This document shows, piece by piece, positions 46,160 through 53,371 of a DNA stretch of 64,000 bases (position 1 is its first letter; each line of letters starts with the position of its first letter). The position numbers and the translations under genes were made by a program. Source of the stretch: Mesorhizobium sp. CAU 1732 (GTDB taxonomy: Bacteria > Pseudomonadota > Alphaproteobacteria > Rhizobiales > Rhizobiaceae); NCBI RefSeq assembly GCF_039888675.1, contig NZ_JBDQQR010000004.1:186001-250000 (forward strand), written 5' to 3'. The notes under the pieces are model-generated. The model was not told the DNA's origin. It made no database searches and saw nothing but the letters and a program-made list of their open reading frames with translations.

Positions 46160-46489
46160 TCAATCTTTACACGCTTCGTCATCAGCCTTTGCAGAGGCGG
46201 TCTTGTCCCCTTGCTGCTGGGCTTCAACATCCTGCTGAGACGTGGCCAGGTTCTTGTCGCCACCGCCCTCTTCGCTCGCGAGCGGCATAGTGTTACCGTC
46301 TTTCTTGACGGCGTTACTCGCATCATTCTCCGCTTTCGGTGTCTCGAGCGGTGCGTGAGTGCCGTCTTTGGAAATACCGGTGGTTTGTTCAGTGCCACTG
46401 CTTGATGCCGACTGGTCAGGACAGGCAGCAAACGAGGATCCAACGCTCATCGAAATCGCGGCTACTGCTATCAACAGGCGGTTTTTCAT
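46160..46489 (-). CDS. Small exported hydrophilic protein
   Basis: A 109-residue protein with a signal peptide (LLIAVAAISMSVGSSFA, cleavage about residue 21) and a low-complexity mature part rich in Asp, Lys, Ser and Gln (ENDASNAVKKDGNTM; QQDVEAQQQGDKTASAKAD). Single cysteines sit at both ends of the mature chain (ACPDQ, EACKD) and could pair. No family is recognised; it is likely a disordered periplasmic protein. Confidence 0.6.
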   Translation of the reverse strand: MKNRLLIAVAAISMSVGSSFAACPDQSASSSGTEQTTGISKDGTHAPLETPKAENDASNAVKKDGNTMPLASEEGGGDKNLATSQQDVEAQQQGDKTASAKADDEACKD

Positions 46490-46568
46490 CTAACACGTCC
46501 TTCCATTCAAGTGCCCAACGAACAAAACAGAAGCTCCCATCCTTTTGTTCCGAGCCCAGCATCTTTTC

Positions 46569-46642
46569 AGCAGGTTAGAACAGTCCGGTAGCTCGCATGG
46601 CTCATAACCATGAGGTCGCGCGTTCGAATCCTGTCCCCGCAA
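46569..46642 (+). pseudogene. Degenerate initiator-tRNA(fMet)-like sequence
   Basis: The anticodon arm CATGG-CTCATAA-CCATG is perfect with a CAU anticodon, and CAGTCCGGTAGCTCG matches the D-loop region of alphaproteobacterial initiator tRNAs. The 3' acceptor strand CCCCGCAA also fits. However, the 5' acceptor strand pairs badly at two positions, the D stem has an A-C clash, the T stem (GCGCG/CCTGT) is weak, and no CCA is encoded. It is probably a decayed copy, perhaps left by an integrative element. Confidence 0.5.
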
Positions 46643-46936
46643 CAGCGAAGCCGTTCTGGAATTGCAGCGATCTGCTAGACCGAGGGGCCGGCGCGATCTT
46701 TGCGACCGCGCAGGTGATAGAGCCTGGAGGATCCCTCCTTGAACCAATGCTCCTGTTCCGCCATCGAGCGGAAGTTTGGCGAAAGGTACCGACCCCGATG
46801 GCTTTGATGGATCGAGGCGGATGGCCCTCGCAGTCTTTTCAAGCTGGGATCCAGAAGAGACCGACGAACTCGTACGCTTCTGATCGATCGAATCCGCTAA
46901 CGAGCCTGGTGTTGACACTGGTTAATAGAGATAGTA
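46643..46936. other. Intergenic region upstream of the GntR/M20 pair
   Basis: No gene is supported. A TTGACA box at 46912-46917 near the right end may serve the GntR gene. Confidence 0.4.
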
Positions 46937-46948
46937 TTGGATACAATA
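46935..46948. promoter_or_regulatory. Possible GntR operator at the start of the regulator gene
   Basis: TATTGGATACAATA is a 5-4-5 palindrome. It overlaps the likely -10 region (17 bp after TTGACA at 46912) and directly abuts GTG 46949, so autoregulation is likely. Confidence 0.45.
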
Positions 46949-47587
46949 GTGACTTCGGATACAGAGGAGACTCGGGCAGAATCGGCTGCCATCCAAATCA
47001 GGACGCTGATCCTGAACGGCATATTTCAGCCGGGCCAGCCATTGCGCCAGGAGGCATTGTCGGAGCAACTGAGCATCAGTCGAACACCACTGCGGCACGC
47101 TCTCCAATCGCTTGCCGACGACGGATTGGTCGAGACGATCGGCTACAAGGGAGCAAGGGTTGCGAAGCTCGATCAAAGAATGGTCGACGACCTGTTTGAC
47201 ATGCGGTTTTTGCTGGAGCCGCTGGCGCTCCAATCCGCCTTTGGACACCACACCAAGCTTGATTTCGCCAGAGCGGAGATGGCGCTCGACGCCGCCGAGG
47301 CGGAACGAGAACCGTCGAAGCTTTCGGAACTGAACTGGGAATTTCACCATGCCCTCTATCGTCCGTCAAACCGGCAGACACTTTTGCGGACCATCGAGCA
47401 ATTGAACAAGGCGTCGGCTCTCGCCGAGGTGATCGCGAGTTCTATCGTCGTCCGACCCGAAAAGTCGGCGACCGAACATCGGAAATTGCTTCAGGCCTGC
47501 CGGGATGGCCACGAGGCCGGTGCGCTTGCAACGCTAGGCGAGCATTTGCGGCTTGCCTATCACGACATACAAAAGCGGAAAGAATGA
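46937..47587 (+). CDS. GntR family regulator with FCD domain
   Basis: A regulator of 216 residues from TTG 46937 or 212 from GTG 46949. The winged helix is RQEALSEQLSISRTPLRHAL, and the FCD part has MRFLLEPLALQSAFG, NWEFHHALYRPSN and ATEHRKLLQACRDG. No Shine-Dalgarno precedes either start. The -35/-10 placement would put transcription initiation almost on GTG 46949, so a leaderless message is possible. Its stop overlaps the start of an M20 amidohydrolase, the probable target. Confidence 0.88.
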   Translation: MDTIVTSDTEETRAESAAIQIRTLILNGIFQPGQPLRQEALSEQLSISRTPLRHALQSLADDGLVETIGYKGARVAKLDQRMVDDLFDMRFLLEPLALQSAFGHHTKLDFARAEMALDAAEAEREPSKLSELNWEFHHALYRPSNRQTLLRTIEQLNKASALAEVIASSIVVRPEKSATEHRKLLQACRDGHEAGALATLGEHLRLAYHDIQKRKE

Positions 47588-48750
47588 AGATGCCCGTCAA
47601 GAACAGGATCGCCGAATTTCACGACGAAATGACCCGGTGGCGGCATCATCTTCATGCCCATCCCGAGCTTTCCTACCAAGAACACGAAACTGCCAGCTTT
47701 GTCGCGGAAAAGCTTCGCTCCTACGGAATCGACGTGACTGAAGGCGTGGGCGGAACAGGCGTTGTCGGCGTGCTTCACGGCAACCGCGAAAGTGAACGCT
47801 CCATCGGACTCAGGGCTGACATGGATGCGCTTGCGATTGAAGAGCGCAATGATTTCGCGCATCAATCGAAGAACACGGGCGTTATGCACGCCTGCGGTCA
47901 TGACGGGCACACAACGATGCTTCTCGGCGCCGCTCGCTATCTGGCCGAAACCCGGAATTTCTCAGGCAGGGTCGTTTTCATCTTCCAACCTGCCGAAGAG
48001 ATGGGAGGCGCAGACGGCGGCGCCGCGCGCATGATCCGTGAAGGACTGTTCGAGAACTTCCGCTGCGACGAGATTTACGGGTTGCACAACTGGCCCGGAA
48101 TGGAGGTCGGAACCTTCGCCGTGAAAGCGGGGCCGATGATGGCGTCGGGCGATGCCTTCGAGGCCGAGGTGACGTCCACCGGAATGCATGCGGCACAGCC
48201 GCACAAGGGAGCCGACGTCATCCTCACGGCAGGACACATCCTCGTCGCGCTTCAGCAGATTTCCTCGCGAAACACCGACCCTCTGGACGCGATCGTCGTC
48301 AGCGCCACGCAAATTCACGGTGGCGATGCCTATAACGTCCTGCCAAACAAGGTCACCATTCGAGGCACTGTGAGGGCATTCTCTCCCATCGCTCGGGCAG
48401 CAGCGGAGCCCGCCGTACGGCGCGTCGTGGAAGGCATCGCGTTGTCGACTGGGGCGCAATGCAAGGTCTCTTACGCTCAGCAATATCCGACGCTCATCAA
48501 TTCGCAGGCCGCTGCGCGGTCAGCAGAGATCGCGGCGACCTCGGTGTTCAACAAGGTCGAGACGAATCCGCCGCAGACGATGATCGTCGAGGACTTCGCC
48601 TTCATGCTTGAAGACCGGCCCGGATGCTACGGATGGATCGGCAACGGCCCTGATGACAATGGCCGCATCCTGCACAGCGCCTGGTTTGATTTCAACGACG
48701 AAGTACTGCCCTTCGGAGCTTCCTATTTGGCGTCCCTCATCGAGTTGTGA
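47584..48750 (+). CDS. M20 family amidohydrolase (hippurate hydrolase/N-acyl-amino acid deacylase-like)
   Basis: A 388-residue zinc or manganese hydrolase. Metal-binding and catalytic blocks: LRADMDALAIEE, VMHACGHDGHTTML, FIFQPAEEMGGADGG, YGLHNWPGMEVG, and the C-terminal His in ILHSAWFDFNDE. The dimerisation (lid) domain lies about residues 185-295. Such enzymes cleave N-acyl or aroyl amino acids in the cytosol. It is co-translated with the upstream GntR regulator (ATGA overlap). No transporter is adjacent, so the substrate is uncertain. Confidence 0.92.
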   Translation: MKMPVKNRIAEFHDEMTRWRHHLHAHPELSYQEHETASFVAEKLRSYGIDVTEGVGGTGVVGVLHGNRESERSIGLRADMDALAIEERNDFAHQSKNTGVMHACGHDGHTTMLLGAARYLAETRNFSGRVVFIFQPAEEMGGADGGAARMIREGLFENFRCDEIYGLHNWPGMEVGTFAVKAGPMMASGDAFEAEVTSTGMHAAQPHKGADVILTAGHILVALQQISSRNTDPLDAIVVSATQIHGGDAYNVLPNKVTIRGTVRAFSPIARAAAEPAVRRVVEGIALSTGAQCKVSYAQQYPTLINSQAAARSAEIAATSVFNKVETNPPQTMIVEDFAFMLEDRPGCYGWIGNGPDDNGRILHSAWFDFNDEVLPFGASYLASLIEL

Positions 48751-48759
48751 CGAAACCAG

Positions 48760-49040
48760 GTTCACGTCACCGGAACGGATCGGCGGGCATTTCCGGAGCA
48801 TCTGTCGCACGAGCGCATCATGATCGCCGCACCCGAGAGCTGCCCGTGCTATGGCTCGACCAGACTCTCGAAGCTGGGCGAGGACGTCATCGAGACGCTG
48901 GATACGATCCCGCGCCAAAGGAAGGTAATCCGGCCCTTCGCAGGTATAGCGCCACCGGCAGCACTGTTCTACGCGTCCCGCGATCAGCCCAAGCAACCCT
49001 CGGACGCACAGTGTAGGGCGAAAATGAGGGTATTCACAGC
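48760..49040 (+). mobile_element. IS66-family transposase fragment
   Basis: The frame contains ERIMIAAPESCPCYGSTRLS, then KLGEDVIETLDTIPRQRKVI, the zinc-binding and following strand region of IS66 TnpC transposases (second Cys pair altered to Cys-Tyr). The match shifts frame before PPAALFYASRDQPK and ends. No inverted repeats or partner genes are visible, so it is a scrap. Confidence 0.7.
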
Positions 49041-49104
49041 CCTTTCACCTGCAGCGTGTCTGCTTGCTAGATTGGTCCATCTCATGGTCTTCGTATAAGG
49101 CGCT

Positions 49105-49437
49105 TCACCCAGGCGGTATGCGGAAGACCATGCCGAGAACGACGACATAGAACGCGAGGTGAACGCCACGCGCCAACCGCTCTTGCCGACCCGGCATACC
49201 CCGCATCGGGAGCGGCTTTTTGTCGATGAACCACCACCAGATGATGCGGAACGCTGTCAGCAGCAAGGTGATGATGGCGGCCGGAATGTGGATGAGCAGG
49301 AAGCCAGCGTTGACGGCCTGCTCGACAGCATTGCCCGCCTGAAACCCGGAGCCAAGCGCCAAAAGGATGGGAATGGCGGCAAGCCAATGGATGGTGATCG
49401 GAATCGCGTCATAGCGGTCAGGGCTGCTTTTCAGCAT
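49105..49437 (-). pseudogene. Cytochrome b561, C-terminally truncated
   Basis: A 110-residue membrane protein with RYDAIPITIHWLAAIPILLA and AGFLLIHIPAAIITLLLTAF, carrying haem-ligand histidines in the first two helices, and a third helix in VHLAFYVVVLGMVF. Family members have about 170-185 residues and four helices; this one stops after the third, where the IS66 scrap lies. It would normally pass electrons in the inner membrane. MarR-type operators lie upstream on its strand. Confidence 0.65.
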
Positions 49438-49593
49438 CTATCTCTCCCCAAGTCAGGCTCGCTGCGCTGCGGAAACGCCGGGCGTCGTCCCACTGATTTA
49501 CGGTGACGATCTCCAATGACCGGAAGCAGGCCCACCTATTCGCCATGCCGGGCGCTGCGCATCAACTTCGTCTGTCATCGGAGGCTCTTTGTA

Positions 49594-49610
49594 ATGTGTA
49601 TTATACACAT
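49594..49610. promoter_or_regulatory. MarR-type operator a
   Basis: ATGTGTATTATACACAT is a perfect 8-1-8 palindrome and the best copy of the motif repeated seven times in this module. It lies upstream of the truncated cytochrome b561 gene. Confidence 0.75.
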
Positions 49611-49646
49611 AGAAAAAGGGAGGGGATGGAGGCATGTCAAATCAAA

Positions 49647-49663
49647 AAGTGCATGATACACAT
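49647..49663. promoter_or_regulatory. MarR-type operator b
   Basis: AAGTGCATGATACACAT matches the same palindrome, with its centre 53 bp from that of site a. Confidence 0.7.
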
Positions 49664-49753
49664 TTGTAGGCTGGCGACTTCAGTCGGCGAACCGGTTGAT
49701 GAGGCGCCATATGAGAGATTGCCAAACGCGGGCAACTCTCGTGATGACGGAAA

Positions 49754-50998
49754 TCACCGTGCAAGAGGCTGCGATAATTGTAACGGAAAGGCCGGCGTAT
49801 CCTTCCACAATGTCCCGGAGGCCGCCTGCTCGTAGCCAAATCTGTACACGGCCTGCATATACTTCTTGCTGAGCGGATTAAGCATCGAATAGGGAACCTG
49901 GACCTCGATCGACGCGACATGGAAACTTGCCCCCGTGCGGCGGGTATGGTTGTAAAGCGCAGTCAATTCGCTTTGCGCCTGAGATTTCAGGAAGAGCGAG
50001 TATGCTCGGCCCAGGGCGGGCACCGTCCTGTTGGGCGTGATATCGAACTCGGGAATGAGCGCGTTGTTGACGATCACGTATAAATTGACGTTCCGCTGAA
50101 CTTGCCTCTCGGAAAAAAGTGCGTTTTCCACGAGAAGAGGTGGTGTCAGAACCTGGGAAATTGATCCTCCATCCGAATGCAGCTCCTGAAACTGCCGACC
50201 GTTTGACACAGCTTGGATCTGGACCGGTGGAAAGACGCCTGGGACACTTGCCGAAGCGACGATAACATCTCGAAACAACTTCAGCGCATCCGGGTTTTCG
50301 CTTGCAGCAATGGCCCCCATGTTCCAGATCACGCCGCGTTGGGTGTCGAGGTTTGTCGTGAGAACAAACAGCCGTCGTCCTTCGTGGTGTTCGGCGGCAA
50401 TCTGGTTGAGGACATGTGGCGTGATAAATCGTTCCACATGTCTTTTGAGCGGCCCGGCTTTGAGCAGACTTGAGCCAAACAAACCGAGGGGACCGTTGAG
50501 TGCGACAAGTTCCTGGGCGACACCGCTGGTATATTGATGCACCAGCAATTTGTCGTAGGCAGGACCCAGGAAGGCGTATGGGGCAATCAAGGCGCCGGTG
50601 CTGACGCCGGTGACGACATCGAAACGCGGGCGCGTGTTAGTGGTAGTCCACCCCGCGAGTACGCCGACACCGAAAGCGCCGCTGCCGCCACCACTGGAGA
50701 TCATCAGTATGTTTTTCTTTGCGGACTGGGTCTTGACCATCCAGTCGCTATGCCTTGCAAGCGCTTCGTTGCGCGGGGAATAGCGGTAGGCGCGGATTTC
50801 ACCATAGCCCGCGATCAAGGCATGGTCGGCCTCCTCGGCGTTGGAAGCGCGCTCTGGCGTGTACATGCATGCGGACAGAGCCAGCGTGACGGACAAGAAA
50901 ATCATCAATGTCCGCATAGATCGCCCGATTACGAAGCGATCAACCAGCACCCTTGGATAGTTGCGAAAGAGCACGTCTCTCACAGCGGAAGCCATCAT
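49754..50998 (-). CDS. Patatin-like phospholipase, putative lipoprotein
   Basis: A 414-residue protein from ATG 50998, which has a strong AGAAGGAG site. Patatin motifs: oxyanion loop SSGGGSGAFGVGVLAGW, catalytic Ser in GVSTGALIAPYA, and the dyad Asp in SDGGSIS. A lipobox (LALSACMYT) lies about residues 38-45; starting at the internal ATG 50917 would give a standard 17-residue lipoprotein signal, so either start is possible. Patatins hydrolyse lipids or related esters. It is downstream of the MFS pump on the same strand and part of the MarR module. Confidence 0.85.
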   Translation of the reverse strand: MMASAVRDVLFRNYPRVLVDRFVIGRSMRTLMIFLSVTLALSACMYTPERASNAEEADHALIAGYGEIRAYRYSPRNEALARHSDWMVKTQSAKKNILMISSGGGSGAFGVGVLAGWTTTNTRPRFDVVTGVSTGALIAPYAFLGPAYDKLLVHQYTSGVAQELVALNGPLGLFGSSLLKAGPLKRHVERFITPHVLNQIAAEHHEGRRLFVLTTNLDTQRGVIWNMGAIAASENPDALKLFRDVIVASASVPGVFPPVQIQAVSNGRQFQELHSDGGSISQVLTPPLLVENALFSERQVQRNVNLYVIVNNALIPEFDITPNRTVPALGRAYSLFLKSQAQSELTALYNHTRRTGASFHVASIEVQVPYSMLNPLSKKYMQAVYRFGYEQAASGTLWKDTPAFPLQLSQPLAR

Positions 50999-51125
50999 CG
51001 TGTCTCCTTCTGACTGCCTGCCGGTTCTGTTTGCCGAAATGTTGTGTCTTGTCATGGAGCGGGTTCTTTCGAGCCGGTTTGATAAGGAGCGCTGCCATCT
51101 TCACGGCAACCGCACGCTTATTGAT

Positions 51126-52379
51126 TCACCTGCCCTCAACTTCCGGGTCGGTGGGCGGAAGCTTTGTCCATGCAATCGCTGCGGTAATCGCGACGAAGGC
51201 GATGATAACGCCAGTCCAAACTCCGTAGAGTGCTCGGCCGATGAGGAAGCCGGCGATTACGGGAGTGACGGCCTCCGTGGCGGCAAGCAGCGATTGGGTC
51301 GTTCCCAGCACGATCCCCTGCCGCTCCCGCGGGGCATGGACGGAGAGCGCCGCGAGGAAAGTGGGGCGCGCCAGTGCGTCGCCGACACCGACGCAAAGGA
51401 TGGCAAGGACGAGAACCGGAAGCGTGGTCGCAAAGCCGACAGTGATGTAGCCGACGGCCACAATGGCGCATATGAGAACGATCAGCCGGCGTTCCGTGAA
51501 GTACCGCCCGATCCATTGCAGCAGGAACAACTGGAAGATGATGTTGATCGCGCCATCCGCGGCCATGATGTAGCCAAGCTCGCGCGGTCCAAACGATTTG
51601 CCTTCACCGACAAAGGTCGCTTGAAGGTAGTTGGCGATCTGCGAGCCATACATGCCATAGGCAACGAAGTAACAGAGCAGCACGATCACAAGCACTCGGA
51701 TCAAGGGAGAACTGACGATCGACCGGAACGAGACCTTTTCGAGAGAAGCGTCGCTTCGGGTTGACGCATCGACGCCGTTGGAGGCTGCGTGGCTGCCCTT
51801 GATCCAGATAGTTGTTACGGCGAGGCTGGCCGCGGAGAGCGCCATGGCCGCGTAAATCGGAACGGTCAGCGAGATGTCGGACAGATAGCCTGTCAGCCCC
51901 GCTCCGACGATACCTCCAAGCCCGACAGCGGCATTCAGAATGCCTATGGCCTGCCGTCGGTTGGCAGGGGAGCTGTGGTCCGCGGCGTAGGCGACTGCGG
52001 CGGTGAGTGTCCCGCCCGTCAAGCCGAACAGCATGCGCGCCATCAGAACTGGCAACACCGTCTGTGCAAGAGCGAGCAAAAGGAAGCTGGTAAATGCGGC
52101 GGCCTGCGTGGCCAGCAGGATTTTCTTACGCCCCAGGCGATCGGAAAGCTGACCGACAAGAGGCGCGGCCACAAACTGGGTGAGCGCTTCCGTGGCGATC
52201 ACGATACCGAAAATGAGCGGCGTTCCGCCCATCTCCTTGAGGTAGAATGGCAAAATCGGCAAGGCAGCGGCGGCACTTGCTGCATAGAAGCTGACGCTCA
52301 GGAACACCGGCAGCATCACGCGCCAATCAAGTCTTGGCGTCTCCTTGCCACCCCCTGCTGTCAGTACGTTGACATTCAT
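51126..52379 (-). CDS. MFS efflux pump, DHA1/TetA-like
   Basis: A 417-residue protein with about twelve membrane helices; ATG 52379 is preferred over an upstream GTG. The A-motif after helix 2 reads GQLSDRLGRKKILL, and the motif in helix 5 is AVGLGGIVGAGLTGYLSD, an exporter-type antiporter signature. It probably expels a drug-like or aromatic compound. Two palindromic operators lie in its promoter (TTGACG at 52495-52500, TATGTG at 52471-52476), and the patatin-like gene follows it. Confidence 0.9.
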   Translation of the reverse strand: MNVNVLTAGGGKETPRLDWRVMLPVFLSVSFYAASAAAALPILPFYLKEMGGTPLIFGIVIATEALTQFVAAPLVGQLSDRLGRKKILLATQAAAFTSFLLLALAQTVLPVLMARMLFGLTGGTLTAAVAYAADHSSPANRRQAIGILNAAVGLGGIVGAGLTGYLSDISLTVPIYAAMALSAASLAVTTIWIKGSHAASNGVDASTRSDASLEKVSFRSIVSSPLIRVLVIVLLCYFVAYGMYGSQIANYLQATFVGEGKSFGPRELGYIMAADGAINIIFQLFLLQWIGRYFTERRLIVLICAIVAVGYITVGFATTLPVLVLAILCVGVGDALARPTFLAALSVHAPRERQGIVLGTTQSLLAATEAVTPVIAGFLIGRALYGVWTGVIIAFVAITAAIAWTKLPPTDPEVEGR

Positions 52380-52458
52380 CTCGCGAGCCCCTGCTGTTGA
52401 CCGCACATGCGTCGCGGATGACCAAATTCGCTCCGCAGGGATTTGCCGTCACTCGATC

Positions 52459-52475
52459 ATGTGTAGTATGCACAT
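52459..52475. promoter_or_regulatory. MarR-type operator c, on the -10 of the MFS pump promoter
   Basis: ATGTGTAGTATGCACAT matches the module's palindrome and covers the predicted minus-strand -10 of the pump gene. Confidence 0.75.
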
Positions 52476-52505
52476 AGCTGTGATAGGCGGGGGTCGTCAA
52501 CAGAA

Positions 52506-52522
52506 AAGTGTATAATGCACAT
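52506..52522. promoter_or_regulatory. MarR-type operator d
   Basis: AAGTGTATAATGCACAT is a copy of the palindrome, just upstream of the pump's -35 box; its centre is 47 bp from that of site c. Confidence 0.7.
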
Positions 52523-52549
52523 TATTAACGACGCGCTGCTCCATCTCAT

Positions 52550-52566
52550 ATGTGCATCATGCACTT
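52550..52566. promoter_or_regulatory. MarR-type operator e, in front of the quinone reductase remnant
   Basis: ATGTGCATCATGCACTT matches the palindrome and ends six bases before the start codon of the truncated quinone oxidoreductase gene. Confidence 0.7.
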
Positions 52567-52571
52567 ATGAG

Positions 52572-52700
52572 ATGGATCGCAAGGCATTGGTCGTTCAGGA
52601 ATTCGGGCAGTCGCCGGTTTATGCGGATTTTACCGATCCGATCACCGGATCGGGCAAAGTCCGGATCGCCGTCAAGGCCGTCGCAGTGAGCCAGGTGGTT
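52572..52700 (+). pseudogene. Zinc-type alcohol dehydrogenase/quinone oxidoreductase, N-terminal stub
   Basis: From ATG 52572 the frame reads KALVVQEFGQSPVYADFTDP and then GKVRIAVKAVAVSQVVKSR, the first beta-strands of MDR-family quinone reductases. After about 43 residues the similarity ends abruptly and the frame continues into unrelated sequence up to 53039. It was probably once the divergent partner of the MFS pump under the same operators. Confidence 0.65.
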
Positions 52701-52838
52701 AAGAGCAGACGGTGTTCACCGTATGACGTTCGGATACTGATCGACGCGGGACCTGAACGGCCAACGTCAAGTGCGGTTCATCGGCCGGTGGCCAGCTCTT
52801 GGCGGCAATTCGCCCGCCGGCACGTCCATTTGAGCCAC

Positions 52839-53324
52839 CTATTTCCCGGTAACTGGCTGCCTGCTCATGCCATCGGCGAGCATACGCATAAGCCGGATCA
52901 GTGCGTCGAAGTCTTCGCGGGGCCAATCCCGGAACAGGTTCAACGCCATCTTTTCCCGCGCCACATCGACGGCGTCCGTCGCTTCCTTTCCTCGCGGTGT
53001 GATGACGGCCTCACGCACCCGCTTGTCGGCGGAGCCTGAGCGGCGCTCGATGAGTTCCAGCGCTTCAAGACGCGCCACCTGGCGGCTCACGGTCGTGTAG
53101 TCGCGCCCGACACCTTCGGCCAGTTCCACGACGCCGATCGGTCCCCGTCGCTCGATCATGACGAGAAGAGGAAAAAGTGCTCGTTCGAGCGTAAGTCCGG
53201 CCATTTCCAGCATCTGCGCGTCGCGCTCAGGGCGGTTCATCAGACTGGCGATGTCGATGAGCGAACGGTACAGCTCGGGCAGCTGTTTTTTAATATATGT
53301 ATTATGCACCTTTTTTGTTGACAC
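52839..53324 (-). CDS. MarR family transcriptional regulator
   Basis: A 161-residue winged-helix protein. GTG 53324 is supported by AAGGAG eight bases upstream. The DNA-binding part is GVVELAEGVGRDYTTVSRQV, followed by the wing (ERRSGSADKRVREAVITPRG with its Asp-Lys-Arg core). It is divergent from the FAD monooxygenase and transcribed toward the MFS/patatin unit. Two copies of the palindrome lie at its start, one inside its first codons, so it should repress itself as well as its neighbours until a small aromatic or drug ligand binds. Confidence 0.9.
   Translation of the reverse strand: MSTKKVHNTYIKKQLPELYRSLIDIASLMNRPERDAQMLEMAGLTLERALFPLLVMIERRGPIGVVELAEGVGRDYTTVSRQVARLEALELIERRSGSADKRVREAVITPRGKEATDAVDVAREKMALNLFRDWPREDFDALIRLMRMLADGMSRQPVTGK
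53295..53311. promoter_or_regulatory. MarR-type operator f, within the first codons of the regulator
   Basis: ATATGTATTATGCACCT is the weakest copy of the palindrome. It lies inside the 5' end of the marR gene and next to the -35 box of the divergent monooxygenase promoter. Confidence 0.5.
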
Positions 53325-53346
53325 GCCGGCGTCTCCTTATGATATG
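53318..53346 (+). promoter_or_regulatory. Promoter of the FAD monooxygenase
   Basis: TTGACA at 53318-53323 is followed after 15 bp by TATGAT (53339-53344) or after 16 bp by TGATAT. The -10 touches operator g, so bound MarR would block initiation. Confidence 0.55.
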
Positions 53347-53360
53347 TGCATCATACACAT
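53344..53360. promoter_or_regulatory. MarR-type operator g, between the regulator and the monooxygenase
   Basis: ATGTGCATCATACACAT is a near-perfect copy of the palindrome. It ends 11 bases before the monooxygenase start codon and overlaps its -10/+1 region. Confidence 0.75.
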
Positions 53361-53371
53361 TGGAGGTGGCA

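Noticed and set aside
46569..46642. Functional tRNA gene
   Set aside because: Mismatches in the acceptor, D and T stems and lack of encoded CCA argue for a decayed copy.
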